Program-made: the position numbers and the translations under genes | In this document: positions 41,691 through 53,550 of the stretch, piece after piece | Numbering within the stretch: position 1 is the stretch's first letter | Layout of the letters: every line of letters starts with the position of its first letter | Assembly: GCF_029633865.1 (NCBI RefSeq) | Contig: NC_079213.1 | Location: 709,501-773,500 of the forward strand | DNA length: 64,000 nt | Origin: Lampris incognitus | Taxonomy: Eukaryota > Chordata > Actinopteri > Lampriformes > Lampridae | Direction of reading: 5' to 3' | Notes under the pieces: generated by a model | Told to the model about the DNA's origin: nothing | The model's input: only the letters and a program-made list of their open reading frames with translations | Databases searched by the model: none

Positions 41691-42082
41691 TCTCTACATC
41701 AGGCCCCCAAAGTCTGCCCGAAACCTGGGTGTCATGATTGATGACCAACTAACCTTTAAGGTTCACGTGGCCTTCATTGCTCGGTCGTAATGATTTGCGC
41801 TGTACAACATCAGGTAAATGAGACCCTACCTGTGTGAGCACGCAGCACAACTCCTGGTACAGGCTCGTGTAACATCCCGCATGACTACTGCCACCCCTTA
41901 CTGGCAGGTCTCCCGGCATGCACTTTCAAACCTCTTCAAATGAGCTTGGCAACCGACGTCATTGCGCAATGCATTGTGAGGAGGAGCCGCCATATTGGGA
42001 TGCCATGGACGCTAGCCGGTAACACCCAAGGTTTTGCTCGTACTGCTTGGGCTAAGTATGCTTAAAAATAGCTCGAAACAAG

Positions 42083-43800
42083 ATGGATCGACAAACTCCT
42101 ACTGACAACATTATCGGAAATGTCGATCCTTATGAAATCCCAAAAGACCAATGGATCCGCCACCCTGACGCCTTGCCTCCCCTCACGTTTCCTGATGTGT
42201 TTGCATACCTTGTGTGTGGTGTCGGTCAGTGCCCACACCGCTGGACAGTTTCGTAATTATCAGTCTTTGGAAGCCCACGTTCAGTTCACCGGTGGTTGGG
42301 TGCATGACCTGGAGATTTACAAGCCTGTCAACGGTGAAAACACTGTCGTCCAAACGAAGGTACCAGCTTTCTTTTAGCATCCTTCCTTTGTGTACCCGGC
42401 AACGTTACGTGGAGAATACATTAACGTTACAATATGCACATGTGTCTGTGTCCAGGTTATGCACCCTATGCGACTTAATGAACCGCCTTTAAGGCCCTGG
42501 GTGATCGCCAGCTGCAGTGGAAGGGTGGAGTGTGCACACCGCACATGTATGGCAGGAGCAGCAGAGACATACCCGTGTAGGTGCTCTGTTACTCAAAGTG
42601 GAGGCTACTGCTCGGATTCGTGGAATAAAAACTGTCACAGATGTGCCAGCATACTGGGTTTAGCCGAGCAATTTGAGAAAGATCAAAGCTGAAGTGGGAT
42701 ACAGGGTTGACTACACCTCATCAGCTAGGCAAAAGAAAGTGCTTGACCAGCGCATAACTGCACCCTCCACGGCACCAGGCATAAGGAGTCGTGGCCAAAA
42801 AAGGAAAACTCCACTAGCTAAACCTGAAGAGTTGTCACCACTGCTTGAAACACTGCTGCAGCATAGCAAGGCTGTTGGTTTGTCAGGGATGGAGAACTAT
42901 TACACACTATATGCAGACACAGTGCAGCCCTCTGCAGTACCCGAGTCCCTTGCAACATCTCTGTGTGATAAAAGTGTAGAGTCACATGACCTGTCAGCTA
43001 TCCAACTACTGTGAGAAATACAGGCATGCTGAAAATGTGACTGATGCGCAGAAAGCAGCTATTGAGATGTGCACAAGACAACAGCATAGTTCTTATGCTT
43101 GGTATGCAAGTCGGATTGGAGGAATTACTGCCTCAAACATGCATGCATTATTTGCCGCCAGTATGGAAAAGCCAGCCCTGACAGTTGTGAAAAAGGTGTG
43201 CAACCCACAACACACAGTGTCCATACAAACCAGGTGGGGTGTCAACCATGAGATTGATGCTTGAAAGGCCTACCTTCACAGCAGTGCCCCACATCACACA
43301 AACCTAAAAGTGGAACAGTGTGGTTTTATAATTAACCCCAGCTTCCCAGAGCCTCTCCTGATGAACTTACAATGTGTGATTGCTGTGGGAAAAGCTGCCT
43401 TGAAATTAAGTGTTCCTTCAAATATAGATCATGCAGCATCAGCAGGCCTTAGAAACAAAGGACAAAGACTTCTTGCCTCGAGTTGTCCTATGGTAAGCTT
43501 CAGCTTAAGAAAACACATTGTTTCTACACAGACACAAATCTTTGTCACTGGATCCAACCACTGTGACCTTGCTGTTTGGATTCTGAAGGACTTAGTTGTA
43601 GTACGTGTCTTTCCAGAGCAGGAATTCTGGGATCTATGTCTACAGAAAGCACAGAAGTTCTTCGAGAAAGTTTGCCTTCCAGAGCTTGTAGCCAAATATT
43701 ACTCGGAGAACACATCACAGTTACTATAAGCACTGTAAGCTCACTTGCACAGCCATGTGGTCTGGATGTTGCACTCTATATAAAAGATGTATTGAGTTTA
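42083..43800 (+). pseudogene. SWIM/YqaJ-exonuclease protein of the ISL2EU-like element
   Basis: Start ATG at 42083 (MDRQTPTDNIIGNVDPYEIP). Exon 1 to about 42359 includes TFPDVFAYLVCGV and, after a frameshift near 42220, QFRNYQSLEAHVQFTGGWVH. The intron is gtaccag...tgtccag (42360-42455). Exon 2 encodes MRLNEPPLRPWVIASCSGRV and a CAHRTCMAG SWIM-like motif, broken by a frameshift. The central part runs 42673-43014. The nuclease part has SSYAWYASRIGGITASNMHA, RWGVNHEIDA then a stop at 43262, and LKVEQCGFIINPSF, which in YqaJ/lambda-exonuclease folds precedes the catalytic GxSPDG; that motif is deleted here. A nuclease helping transposition is inference. At least four lesions. Confidence 0.75.
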
Positions 43801-44549
43801 TGAGCTGTTCAAAATGCAACTGTTTTTGTAGATGTTTAATATTTTAAGTGTTTAGAAGAGAAAAAAATATAAATTCTCTGGTTTTAGCTGCTGAAATGTG
43901 AAAATTAAGTCTTTGTCTTAACTGCCAAGCACACTGATTATTGTTACAGCCTTATTGTTACTTTTGAATGCAGTATTGTTCATATTTCTGATATTTTTGT
44001 TGTACTTTAAGATGTTTACTTTGCTTAGACAATGTTTACATTTGATACTTGAACAATTCAGTTTTGCTTCAATCCAACAATCTTTTGCACATAGTTATAT
44101 TGTTCATATATGTGGCTGATGTGTTGATATAAGTTGTAACCTTTGTGTTGCACTTTCTGAAGATGTTTACTCAGACATGTTTACATTTAATGCTGGAAAA
44201 ATTCAGTTCAATTTCAAATTCAACCACCCCAAATCTGCACGTTGTACTTGTACTTACATTTTTATTAAATCAGTTTCTACAAGATCATATTGTGTCATCT
44301 GTTTTCAACTGAAGTATTAAAGTATACAAACATTTCATCAAAAAACTCAACCTGTCTTAAATATCTACAGCAGTAAAATGAAACCTACATTAGTACAACA
44401 GTAATAATCCAGAAATATGCGATATTAGTAAAACATTGTATTATTGAAAGAGTATTTTTACTTTTCATACTTTATGTACATTTTGCCGAAAATATATTCT
44501 TTTAGGATCTGAAAACTTTGTACATTTCTGCATACATCATTTGTAAATT
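43801..44549. other. spacer between the two convergent transposon genes
   Basis: A/T-rich, no ORF; presumably the shared 3' ends. Two similar blocks (near 43985-44070 and 44150-44200, tgtttacat-type) suggest a local duplication. Confidence 0.6.
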
Positions 44550-45417
44550 TTAACATGCACATTTTTCATATTCATCTCGTTTTACAACCATACTGGGACA
44601 CGTGTTAAGAAGTATACAGCAAACATTCACTAACTTGTCAAGAAGTGTCCTCTCCTCCCCCTCACATGGCCATAACAAGCTAATTGGTATTCTCTTATGT
44701 AACATTGTGTACTTGTTGCGCATACTACCAATGACCCTTTCAACATGAATCCTCAGGTGTGCCACCGCTCATGTGCATCAAGCTGACATCTTCCTTCAGG
44801 GAACACAGGAACTTTGACCTCTGCACACATCATTCCCACACTGTCCTTGATATAGAAGCCTCGATCAGCTAACACCATGTCACCCGTTAAGTTTGTTACG
44901 AAGGCCATAGTTCTCAGTCATGTGCCTGTCAGAGGCACGCCCACCCCACCCCTTGGAAATAAATGATATTGCACCTTGTGGTGTAATACCAATGAGGTAT
45001 TTCATGGTGTGTGTACCTTTGTAGTGGGGAAAGGCCTGCGCACATGCTTTTAGATTTGATGGCCTTTCTGTACGCATTTCAAAACAGTCAACAATAATAT
45101 TTACACGATTCCCAAAAGCTTCCAAAAACTGATGTGGTGTTGTGCTTGTAAACAATGCCTCTCTGGCCAGTATACCAAGGGGTTAAGGCATGCATACAAC
45201 ACATCTATGGTGTCAGTACAGGCAGCGGAAAGAGTTTTAGGTGAAACATCAAAGAAATGGGCGAGGTGCTGGACTGGAAGATCAAGCCTCAGACGTATGA
45301 GTGTCAACAAAACCACTTGAAAGGATGACAACTTTTGTGTAACTGGCAGGAAAGCCTGAACATTTTTGAACAATGACATTAAAATGGCAAAACATGGAAT
45401 TCCTGTGTATACCTTAT

Positions 45418-45776
45418 TTGGCGGCACGGTGGCGTACAGCAAGAAGGTCCCGCGTTCGAGCCCCAGGTAGTCCAACCTTGGTGGGTCGTCCCGGATTGTC
45501 CTCTGTATGGAGTTTGCATGGCCCCCCCGGTGTCTGCGTGGGTTTCCTCCGGGGGCTCCGGTTTCTTCCCATAGTCCAATGACATGTAGGTTAGGTGAAT
45601 TGGCGGTACTAAATTGTCCCTAGGTATGAATGTTTGTGTGTGTGTGTTTGTGTCTCGGCCCTGTGATCGCCTGGCGGCCTGTCCAGGGTGTCTCCCCGCC
45701 TGCCGCCCAATGACTGCTGGAATAGGCTCCAGCATCCCTGCGACCCTGAGAACAAGATGAGCGGTTCAGCTAATGG
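45418..45776 (+). mobile_element. tRNA-headed SINE (family S1) inserted in the transposase
   Basis: Starts gcggcacggtggcgtacagc, has a B-box-like cgttcgagcccc, then the body gtccaaccttggtgggtcgt. It ends gagcggttcagctaatggag. ATTTG is present at both flanks (short TSD). A better preserved copy lies at 61160-61567 on the other strand. Confidence 0.82.
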
Positions 45777-46061
45777 AGGGATTTGTGTTACCCTTTAAGA
45801 AGTCTTCATCCATCTTTCTTTTGTTCAGCTCACACCTAAGCTCCCTGTTCTCCCACAACAGACAGTTGATTTCTGCACTGTTGCACTAACAGAATTAACA
45901 TTCTGTTCTTTGCGTCTTAGCTGTTGGTTCATGTGCCACTTCATCTTCTGCCTGGTTTCCACCTTCCTCATCCTCTGCTGCTTCCACGTCCGCCCGGTCT
46001 CCACATTCGTCATTCTACAGCTCCCACCTCTGTCTGGTTTCCATGTTCCTCATCATCTGCC

Positions 46062-47196
46062 ACTTCCCTCTCTGCCTGGTCACCACCTCCCTCATCTGCT
46101 GACACTTCTGCCTCTGTCTGGTCACCACCTCCCTCATCTGCTGACACTTCTGCCTCTGCCTGGTCACCACCTCCCTCATCTGCTGACACTTCTGCCTCTG
46201 CCTGGTCACCACCTCCCTCATCTGCTGCCATTTCTGCCTCTGTCTGGTCACCACCTCCCTCATCTGCTGCCACTTCTGCCTCTGCCTGGTCACCACCTCC
46301 CTCATCTGCTGACACTTCTGCCTCTGCCTGGTCACCACCCCCTCATCTGCTGCCACTTCTGCCTCTGTCTGGTCACCACCTCCCTTATCTACTGACACTT
46401 TTGCCTCTGCCTGGTCACCACCTCCCTCATCTGCTGACACTTCTGCCTCTGTCTGGTCACCACCTCCCTCATCTGCTGACACTTCTGCCTCTGCCTGGTC
46501 ACCACCTCCCTCATCTGCTGACACTTCTGCCTCTGCCTGGTCACCACCTCCCTCATCTGCTGACACTTCTGCCTCTGCCTGGTCACCACCTCCCTCATCT
46601 GCTGCCACTTCTGCCTCTGTCTGGTCACCACCTCCCTCATCTGCTGACACTTCTGCCTCTGCCTGGTCACCACCTCCCTCATCTGCTGACACTTCTGCCT
46701 CTGCCTGGTCACCACCTCCCTCATCTGCTGACACTTCTGCCTCTGTCTGGTCACCACCTCCCTCATCTGCTGACACTTCTGCCTCTGCCTGGTCACCACC
46801 TCCCTCATCTGCTGACACTTCTGCCTCTGCCTGGTCACCACCTCCCTCATCTGCTGACACTTCTACCTCTGTCTGGTCACCACCTCCCTCATCTGCTGAC
46901 ACTTCTGCCTCTGCCTGGTCACCACCTCCCTCATCTGCTGCCAATTCTGCCTCTGCCTGGTCAACACCTCCCTCATCTGCTGACACTTCTGCCTCTGCCT
47001 GGTCACCACCTCCCTCATCTGCTGACACTTCTGCCTCTGTCTGGTCACCAACTCCCTCATCTGCTGCCACTTCTGCCTCTGCCTGGTCACCACCTCCCTC
47101 ATCTGCTGCCACTTCTGCCTCTGTCTGGTCACCAACTCCCTCATCTGCTGCCACTTCTGCCTCTGTCTGGTCACCACCTCCCTCGTCTGCCTCCAT
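46062..47196 (-). repeat. 42-bp coding minisatellite, about 27 units
   Basis: Minus-strand unit of 14 codons reading AEAEVSADEGGGDQ, with variants QTEAEVAADEG. It sits in frame in the transposase gene between the THAP exon and the catalytic part and would add about 375 acidic residues. Other frames are also open, which is an effect of the repeat. Confidence 0.93.
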
Positions 47197-47965
47197 TTCA
47201 AATGCTGGTGCTACCTTCAAGAAGACATCATTAAATAAATACAAAATGAAACTACTGCAGTGAAACACCTTATTTTTAACCAACACTAAAGACATGCATA
47301 TTAAAGACACACAAACACACCTTATTTCCTTAAATACAAATGGCACAGAGAGATAAAAAGTGCAGTAGCTTTAACGGGGCAGGTGAAAGGCTTTTTAGCT
47401 ACTGTTCTCAGGGGCAGTTTTGGTTAAAGTAACAGCAGTAATTGGTTGAGTTTAGAGAATGAATAGACCCAGGCATCAGGAGCCGAACAGGGCTCAATCA
47501 CGCTGCACAATGCACAAAGCCCTAAAGGGAAACTTCTCCTGCTTGTTCCAGACACACTATGGCCCAGTGCTGAGTAAAGTCTCTTCACACTTTGACACTC
47601 ACCTGAACAAAATGCCTGGAACACACTTCTAACCACCACCTCGGGATGCTGGGAAGCCTGGCGCCTGTGCGTCTTACGCTGACCTGCAGGCCAGCCGTCT
47701 TCTCGTCCTTCCATCGGACACGTGGCTTCCTTGAGTCTGCCTCCAGGCAGCAAAGCTGAAGAAAGACAGCCCGTTGTCTGTTTTTACAACCCACAACATA
47801 ACAAGTTCTTCCCATGACTTTAAAGTAGCCGAAATGTTTTTAATTACCGCAAGGCCTGCCTCGTGTCCGCCGGTGTAACGCCAGTACCGCTATGGCGTCA
47901 CAATATGGCGACACACACCCATCAGCCACCGCGGCGCACTGTGGCGTGACGTCACGTTCCCAAAC

Positions 47966-48710
47966 ACTGTTAACGCAGAGGCGCGTCTGGTCTTCAGCCA
48001 AGCCAAAACAGCACATGTCACTCCGCTGTTCGTATCCCTCCACTGGCCCCCAGTTGCTGCCCGCATCAAATTCACAACCTTGATGCTCGCTTACGAAACA
48101 GCAGCTATAACAGCTCCCGCCTGCCTACCGGAACTCCCTCATTCAGTCCACACTCCGTCCCGCTCGCTACGCTCTGCCAGTGAAAGGTGCCTGGACTTCC
48201 AGCACAACGGGGCCCTAAGTCCTTAGCCAGACTCTGCTCTGCTGGAGTTCCCCGGTGCTGCAACGAGTTACCAAACTCCATTCGACCTGCTGAGTCCCTC
48301 TCCATCTAGAAGAAGAAGCTGAAGGCCCAGCTCCTTCTCCAACACCTCCACACCTGATGGTATTGTAGCGAATTCGGGGGGCAGTCTGGGAGACCGTCGC
48401 CATGGCCGGGACGCGAACCTGTGTCTCCCGCTCCGCAAGCGACAACGTTAACCAGTCGACTAAAGGGTCCGACCCGTTAGTCAAGGACCAACGTGTCTAC
48501 GTATCCATGCACGTTACAGCGTTAAAAAAAATCGCATTGCCTTTGTGCACTGCCTGTGGACACCTACATGTCTTATCGGACTTGAACCTAGTTTTTTTGG
48601 CACTCAGTTGTCGCCTCCTGACTAGATCCTTGTTGTGTTGTATGAACTCTCACATGCAGTGCGTCGCTTTGGATAAAAGCGTCTGCTGAATGAAACTGTA
48701 ATTAACTGCA
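47966..48710 (+). mobile_element. L2 LINE fragment (3' side)
   Basis: Resumes the L2 left at 41943: aaacagcacatgtcactccg, encoding HVTPLFVSLHWPPVAARIKF, then degenerate C-terminus to about 48355. The tail ttggataaaagcgtctgctg lies near 48675. A short tRNA-like element is inserted at 48364. Confidence 0.8.
48364..48513. mobile_element. short TGTAGCG...CGTTACA element with tRNA-like core (copy B)
   Basis: About 150 bp beginning TGTAGCGAATTCGGGGGG and ending ccatgcacgttaca. The core, read on the - strand, has an A-box-like tagtcgactggttaac and B-box-like caggttcgcgtccc. It is the same family as 53881-54033 and the LTR-like parts of Gypsy copy 1. It could be a solo LTR/TRIM or a SINE-like element. 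Confidence 0.65.
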
Positions 48711-49171
48711 GTTGTACAACAGTGTTAACGGGGGCTTGGCGCTTTATGCTGCCGCTGAAGACACAACAGAAACAACCCGTTAATTATTAATGAATTAATT
48801 GAGCATAACAACTCACCTGAGTTGTTTCTCTCAGGGCAGTTTTATCTGTTAAACAAGACTCGCCCATAATGGGAAGGCCAACTGTGATTGGCTAATCAAA
48901 CGGTCAGTCAGTGAGGCGCAGTTCAGTAAAACCCATCAGCACGCATGTCCCGTTATGTTCAGTCCCATCAGGATACTGGATGGACCAACCCGACTGTCTA
49001 GCACGAAACAAGACGAGCCCAAAACCAAAAACTGCCAACTTTACTTTCTATTAAACATTCAAATAAATAACAAGCAACAGCGATGCTCTTTATGGGGTCA
49101 CAGAGTCTAATAAATGTACTCTACTGGAGGAACCGACACCCTAAAACACCTATTAAACGGTAGTCCGAGAC
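48711..49171. other. no gene recognised
   Basis: Unique-looking sequence without ORFs or clear repeats. Confidence 0.5.
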
Positions 49172-49280
49172 AGCCCGCGGTGGTGTAGCGGTCTAAGCAT
49201 CGGCTTTGTGTCGATGCAGTTGCCCACTGCGGAACCCGGTCTCACCAGGTCCGACTATGGCCGGACTCGATAGAGAGACC
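49172..49280 (+). mobile_element. head of a tRNA-headed SINE (family S2)
   Basis: gcggtggtgtagcggtctaa then gcatcggctttgtgtcgatg and gtccgactatggccggactc match the head of the full-length S2 copy at 61955-62347. Only the head is present. Confidence 0.75.
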
Positions 49281-50629
49281 ACTGCACTTCCGCGTTCCAA
49301 CGTTAGAGCGGGGGGGGGGCGCTAGAGGGCGATAGAAGCCGGCAAGTCTGAACACGGTTTAAATGGCTAACTATGTCGCTACGTTGGCTGCTGCGGACGA
49401 GAACCGATATTTGCGAAAAATTCTCAGTATCGGTGGCCAGTGTCCTTTCAATCGAACAGGGGAATGGGTTAATGACTCCACTCATGCATTACACCCTGAA
49501 ATGATAAAAGGCAAACATTAAATCACACGTCATGACCTAGAGCAGCCATGGGGAAAAGACACAGGAGCTAGGCTACATTTTCAACAAATGTTTGCATTTT
49601 ATTCAATTATGACTTTTTACTGGATTCCACATGACTGCATACAATCATGCATGATATACTGCTCAATAAGGATGACACTAATAATGTGATAGCAATGTCT
49701 GCATTTTAACTGGGTAAGGGAGACCGGGGTAGTTACCCCTTGTTTCTAGGAAAGATAAACAAAATTGAGCATGTGACCAAATATTCAGGGGGGAGGGACC
49801 ATTTTATGATTTTTAATGGATAAAAATACATATGGGTTTGAAGAATGTGATCCTATTCAGACAGGTTTAGCTAACTATGGAATTCCATATAGCCACCGGC
49901 TCAACCTGCGCCAGACCAAACTGTTCCAGGGAGGGAGAGAGAGGGGAAGGGGAGGAGGTGAGGGAGGGGCCAGAGCGGGTCTTAGAAAATATGAGTGGAG
50001 GAGGGAAGGCAAGGGGAGGGGAAGAGGGAGATGAATCAACCTACCCCGCAACTGAGCTTCACATCTAGCTGCTACAGTGTAGCTGAAGGGAGTGTGGCGA
50101 GGGAGACTACAGTGTAGCTAACATTATGCGGGTTGTAGCCTAGCTAACTCGGCTACATCTCGTTCAATGTAGCTAGCCTATTACACTGACTAAATCCGTT
50201 TTCCCATCTGGGCCCACTGATCTATTAGCATTCTAACTTGACATTTTGGTGATTATAAAATGTAGAATAGACGTAACCTATTATTAGCTACTAGTTAAAC
50301 TAGCTAACATGACCAGTGATGAAGTGCAGACCGCAGACGTAAACATGTTTGCTGTCAGGATCCCAGAGTTGTCCATCCTTGTCTTCCCTTCTGATCGCCT
50401 GGAGCCATTTCAGTCGTTATTCTCCCTCCTTCTGCCTTTTAGGCAATACAAAAAACCAATATTTGGGTTGTTTTTCTTGTTAATAGTACAGTCCACCACA
50501 CAGCGACTGTTGGGCATCGTAGCTACGGCTAGGCTGCGTATCTAATACGGTGCGGCTTGGCGGCTTGGGCTTTCTACCCCCTCTCCTGGCGGCCTGTTGT
50601 CAAGGTACCCGGAAGTGTTCCGGTGGTCT
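49281..50629. other. no gene recognised
   Basis: Contains a purine-rich stretch at 49925-50035 and one unconvincing 78-codon ORF (50309). No splice-site pattern or family motif was seen. Confidence 0.45.
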
Positions 50630-50795
50630 ATGTAGCAGCAGTAATGGGCAGCGCTGTCTTCGGGAGGGGGCGGAGTCGGCTTGTGTTCGTCACATGAATG
50701 CGTCTCTGTGTGTGGGGGGGGGGAAAGCGGTGGTTCGGCCTGGATTCACCTTGTCCCGGAAGTGGCGAGGCGTCTCCTTCTAGACTGCCGGCCGG

Positions 50796-52732
50796 AAGCC
50801 AATTTACAAATCCTACGCCAAGACCCCGAAAAGACGCGCCCGCCTCTATTTCTGATTGGTCCGTCACAACACGTCACCCCTATCTTTGATTCGACTACCG
50901 CGCTTTGGAGGACATCATCTCCCAAGAGACTTGGAGTGTAGCTTCGCTTGGAGGACATCATCTCCCAAGAGACTTGGAGTGTCGCTTCGCTTGGAGGACA
51001 TCATCTCCCAAGAGACATGGAGTATCGCTTCGCTTGGAGGACATCATCTCCCAGGAGACATGGAGTATCGCTTCGCTTGGAGGACATCATCTCCCAAGAG
51101 ACATGGAGTATCGCTTCGCTTGGAGGACATCATCTCCCAAGAGACTTGGAGTGTCGCTTCGCTTGGAGGACATCATCTCCCAAGAGACATGGAGTGTCGC
51201 TTCGCTTGGAGGCCATCATCTCCCAAGAGACATGGAGTGTCGCTTCGCTTGGAGGCCATCATCTCCCAAGAGACATGGAGTGTCGCTTCGCTTGGAGGCC
51301 ATCATCTCCCAAGAGACATGGAGTATCGCTTCGCTTGGAGGACATCATCTCCCAAGAGACATGGAGTGTCGCTTCGCTTGGAGGACATCATCTCCCAAGA
51401 GACATGGAGTATCGCTTCGCTTGGAGGACATCATCTCCCGAGAGACTTGTACACATTACACTGATGGAAGTTCGTCATGTTGTGATAATAAAGGAGTTAA
51501 AAATGAACCTCGACGTCTGTTTTTTTCTGTCATTCTATTAAGTCAGTAGGCTAGCTTGTAGGCTTACTGGCTTGATATTAGCTGCTAATGTAGCTAGTAG
51601 CACTACAGCATTAGTTAAGACAACCAGCCTATACTTTATATTTCCCCAGCCTAGCCCTCATTTCTTGCCCCAGATACAGATTAGGTTAAACGTCACGCCC
51701 TGCGTATACGTCGGTGATTGGTGGGTGGACACGTGGCCTTCTACTCGTCTGTAGCTTCTGTTGCTGCTGCCACATCGTCAGTCTGAGGTAAACTCGTGAA
51801 AGTGGATAAAGTCAGCAGTGAACGACCCTACATAGCCCAAGGTAAGTGTCCTTTATTAAAGTAAAATGGAAATGATCTACAGATGTAGTCGTGAAATAGT
51901 TTGTCGCTGTAACTGACAATGCCAGTTGTTGAGTTTACATGATTGAAAGGATCGATTAGGTAATAAATTACCTTGATTAGTAGGCCTCCATCTTTGTTGA
52001 TGGAGACGTCCTCCTCATTTGGAGATGGAGACGTGCTCCTCATACCGTTGTTCTTAACAAACAGTTGATATACAATTATCTATATCTAATTAGCCTATAT
52101 ATGTATTTTTAAACGAATTAGTAGTTGATGGTGGTGTCGTGCTGCGCTGAAAGCTATGAGCCTGCCCAGTAGCGGCAGTGCGCTGCGCTCCTCCGGAGGT
52201 GAGGCGGGAGTAGAGTTCTGAGTTCTGCTTCAGCGGCCACTCAGATGACAAGAGAGAAAAACTCCTACTATTGTCCGTGGTGACGTAGGAATTTGATTTT
52301 TGTATGTCGCTTTGGACAAAAGCGTCTGCTAAATGCCTAAACATAAACATAAACATAAAATCACTCGTGAAGAATGTGGTCAAAAGGGTAGCCTATAGGC
52401 TCCATAACGTTACAGCTATTAAAAACAAAAACAACAGCAAGGCAATGAACAAATAATTGGGCAACTTCCATGGCCAGGTGTACTTCAATGAATGGTTCGT
52501 TGCGTCTTGTCAACGTGGAAGCAGACACGTGTCTTTAGCAGCCAAACGACACGTCTCCGCAAAGCCGGATACAGCACTGAAGCAGCGCACAGGCTCTTCT
52601 GTGACGCTTCCGGACGCTCACAGCGACGCTACGGTAGAGCTCTAAAGCGTCCCGTTGAGTTGCATGCTACCCAGCCAATCACAGACAGAGTAGGGCGGGT
52701 CTTGGCCTGGCCATAGCAGGATTCGTAAATTC
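50796..52732. mobile_element. non-autonomous TIR element, 9-bp TSD, carrying a 43-bp minisatellite
   Basis: Flanked by GCCGGCCGG. The ends are inverted: aatttacaaatcctacgcca then agaccc at the left, and gggtcttggcctggccatag caggattcgtaaatt at the right (same blocks in reverse complement). No transposase. 8-9 bp TSD fits hAT or Mutator type. It contains a 43-bp minisatellite and a LINE-type tail (ttggacaaaagcgtctgcta, 52306-52325). Confidence 0.8.
50908..51446. repeat. 43-bp minisatellite, about 12.5 units
   Basis: Unit gcttggaggacatcatctcc plus caagagacatggagtatcgcttc, 43 bases. The three forward frames therefore rotate from unit to unit and all stay open. Variants alternate acttgg/acatgg and gtgtc/gtatc. 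Confidence 0.95.
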
Positions 52733-53550
52733 GCCGGCCGGAGAGGCGCAGTGGGCGAACGCATGCAGTACGAGGGTGGGTGTTTGAACTAAAATAGGGA
52801 GCGACTGGCCACGAAACTGGGAGAAAAGGGGGAAAATCAGGGAAAAAAGACAAGTCTGTGAATGTTCTCATTCGTCCAGGTCCTGGTTATCCAAAGGAGG
52901 TGAATCAAGTGCAACTGGACTTGGTCTATATCCGTGAAGGCGTTTGGCCTCTCATCCAAGAGGCTTCCTCAGTTCTGCCTTTCTGACTAGACCAAGCTAG
53001 TCTGACTAGACCAAGCTAGTCTGCCTGGCTGCTGATGAGACTCAGATAATTGTCCTCTAGGAGTCGCTGTCAGAGCTATTGATGTTCATGGCTCTCCTGT
53101 GCTCCGATGTTTAGCAGCGACGGTGGTTGGGGGTGTTAGTCTCCACTTCATTGTTCAGCGGCCATGAGAGTGGTTGGTGCCGTTAGTGAGCGACTGTTGT
53201 TCTTGGAGGCTAGGCTTCTTGAGTCTCCTGGGTAGAGGTGAAAGGACGGCATTGTAAGTGGGAAACCAAACAACCACTACACAAACGGATGGCCCAACAC
53301 AGAAGGCCAAACTCCTCAGCACAAGACCCAGCAGTCTATCTACACCTAAAGGAGAAGACACGCTCCTTCGAGCAGGGACGGATTAAACCAATGTGGGGCC
53401 CGGGGCACAATAATTCACGGGGCCCCCCTATAACAACACCAGAGAGTCTGAATGCAGTTTCACCAAGCAGTTTTGATTTGTCATGTGACTTACAGTAGTC
53501 ACCGGAAACAACGCAACGCATGTCATATTATTAAAGGACCTACAAAACGT

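Larger units (their letters stand above)
41020..41943 (+). mobile_element. L2 LINE fragment (5' side), with two internal insertions
   Basis: The + strand encodes [20 protein letters not shown] (about 41048-41107), then, after the MITE, INIQLG-type sequence (41426-41460), then after a second insert NLGVMIDDQLTFKVHV (41726-41773) and further RT C-terminal sequence to 41943. It matches the L2 at 18541-21316 base by base in places. The same L2 resumes at about 47966 on the far side of the ISL2EU-like element. Confidence 0.8.
44550..47815 (-). pseudogene. THAP-DDE transposase of the ISL2EU-like element
   Basis: Exon 1 (47815 to about 47592) encodes a THAP finger: MGRTCYVVGCKNRQRA ... VCSRHFVQ and donor gtgagt. 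A later exon (from about 47223, after cttgaag) is mostly a 42-bp coding repeat, then a Lys/Arg-rich coiled-coil-like stretch (KWHMNQQLRRKEQN) and WENRELRCELNKRKMDEDFL near 45810-45785. The catalytic part resumes past a SINE: YTGIPCFAILMSLFKNVQAF, PVQHLAHFFDVSPKTLSAAC, IIVDCFEMRTERPSNLKACA (first D), MVLADRGFYIKD (second D), RIHVERVIGSMRNKYTMLHK (E). DDE_4-type core. Frameshifts near 45150, 44880 and 44765 plus the SINE inactivate it. Confidence 0.75.
41944..47965. mobile_element. two-gene DNA transposon, ISL2EU-like, about 6.0 kb
   Basis: It sits between two parts of one L2. Its ends are inverted: gcttggcaaccgacgtca at 41944 and, facing it, tgacgtcacgttcccaaac ending at 47965. A cgccatattg block recurs farther in on both sides. 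It carries a + strand gene with SWIM-type and YqaJ-nuclease-type domains (42083-43800) and a - strand gene with THAP head and DDE core (47815-44550). As I recall, ISL2EU elements carry such a transposase with a YqaJ nuclease. The TSD was not resolved. Both genes are broken here. Confidence 0.72.
50630..52848 (+). mobile_element. SINE family S2 copy, split by a 1.94-kb TIR element
   Basis: The body (gcgctgtcttcgggaggggg ... cgtctccttctagactgcc) ends at 50795. The tail (gagaggcgcagtgggcgaac ... tagggagcgactggccac) starts at 52742. Together they make one S2 copy lacking its head. GCCGGCCGG is present on both sides of the break (50787-50795 and 52733-52741). Confidence 0.85.

Noticed and set aside
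45924..47234. 436-codon + strand frame (Pro/His/Leu-rich)
   Set aside because: Antisense of the 42-bp coding repeat in the transposase gene.
48400..48480. tRNA gene on the - strand
   Set aside because: A- and B-box-like motifs exist but the acceptor stem does not close and the sequence is part of a repeated 150-bp element.
50309..50545. 78-codon ORF on + strand
   Set aside because: No recognisable domain, no splice context and no repeat-family match.
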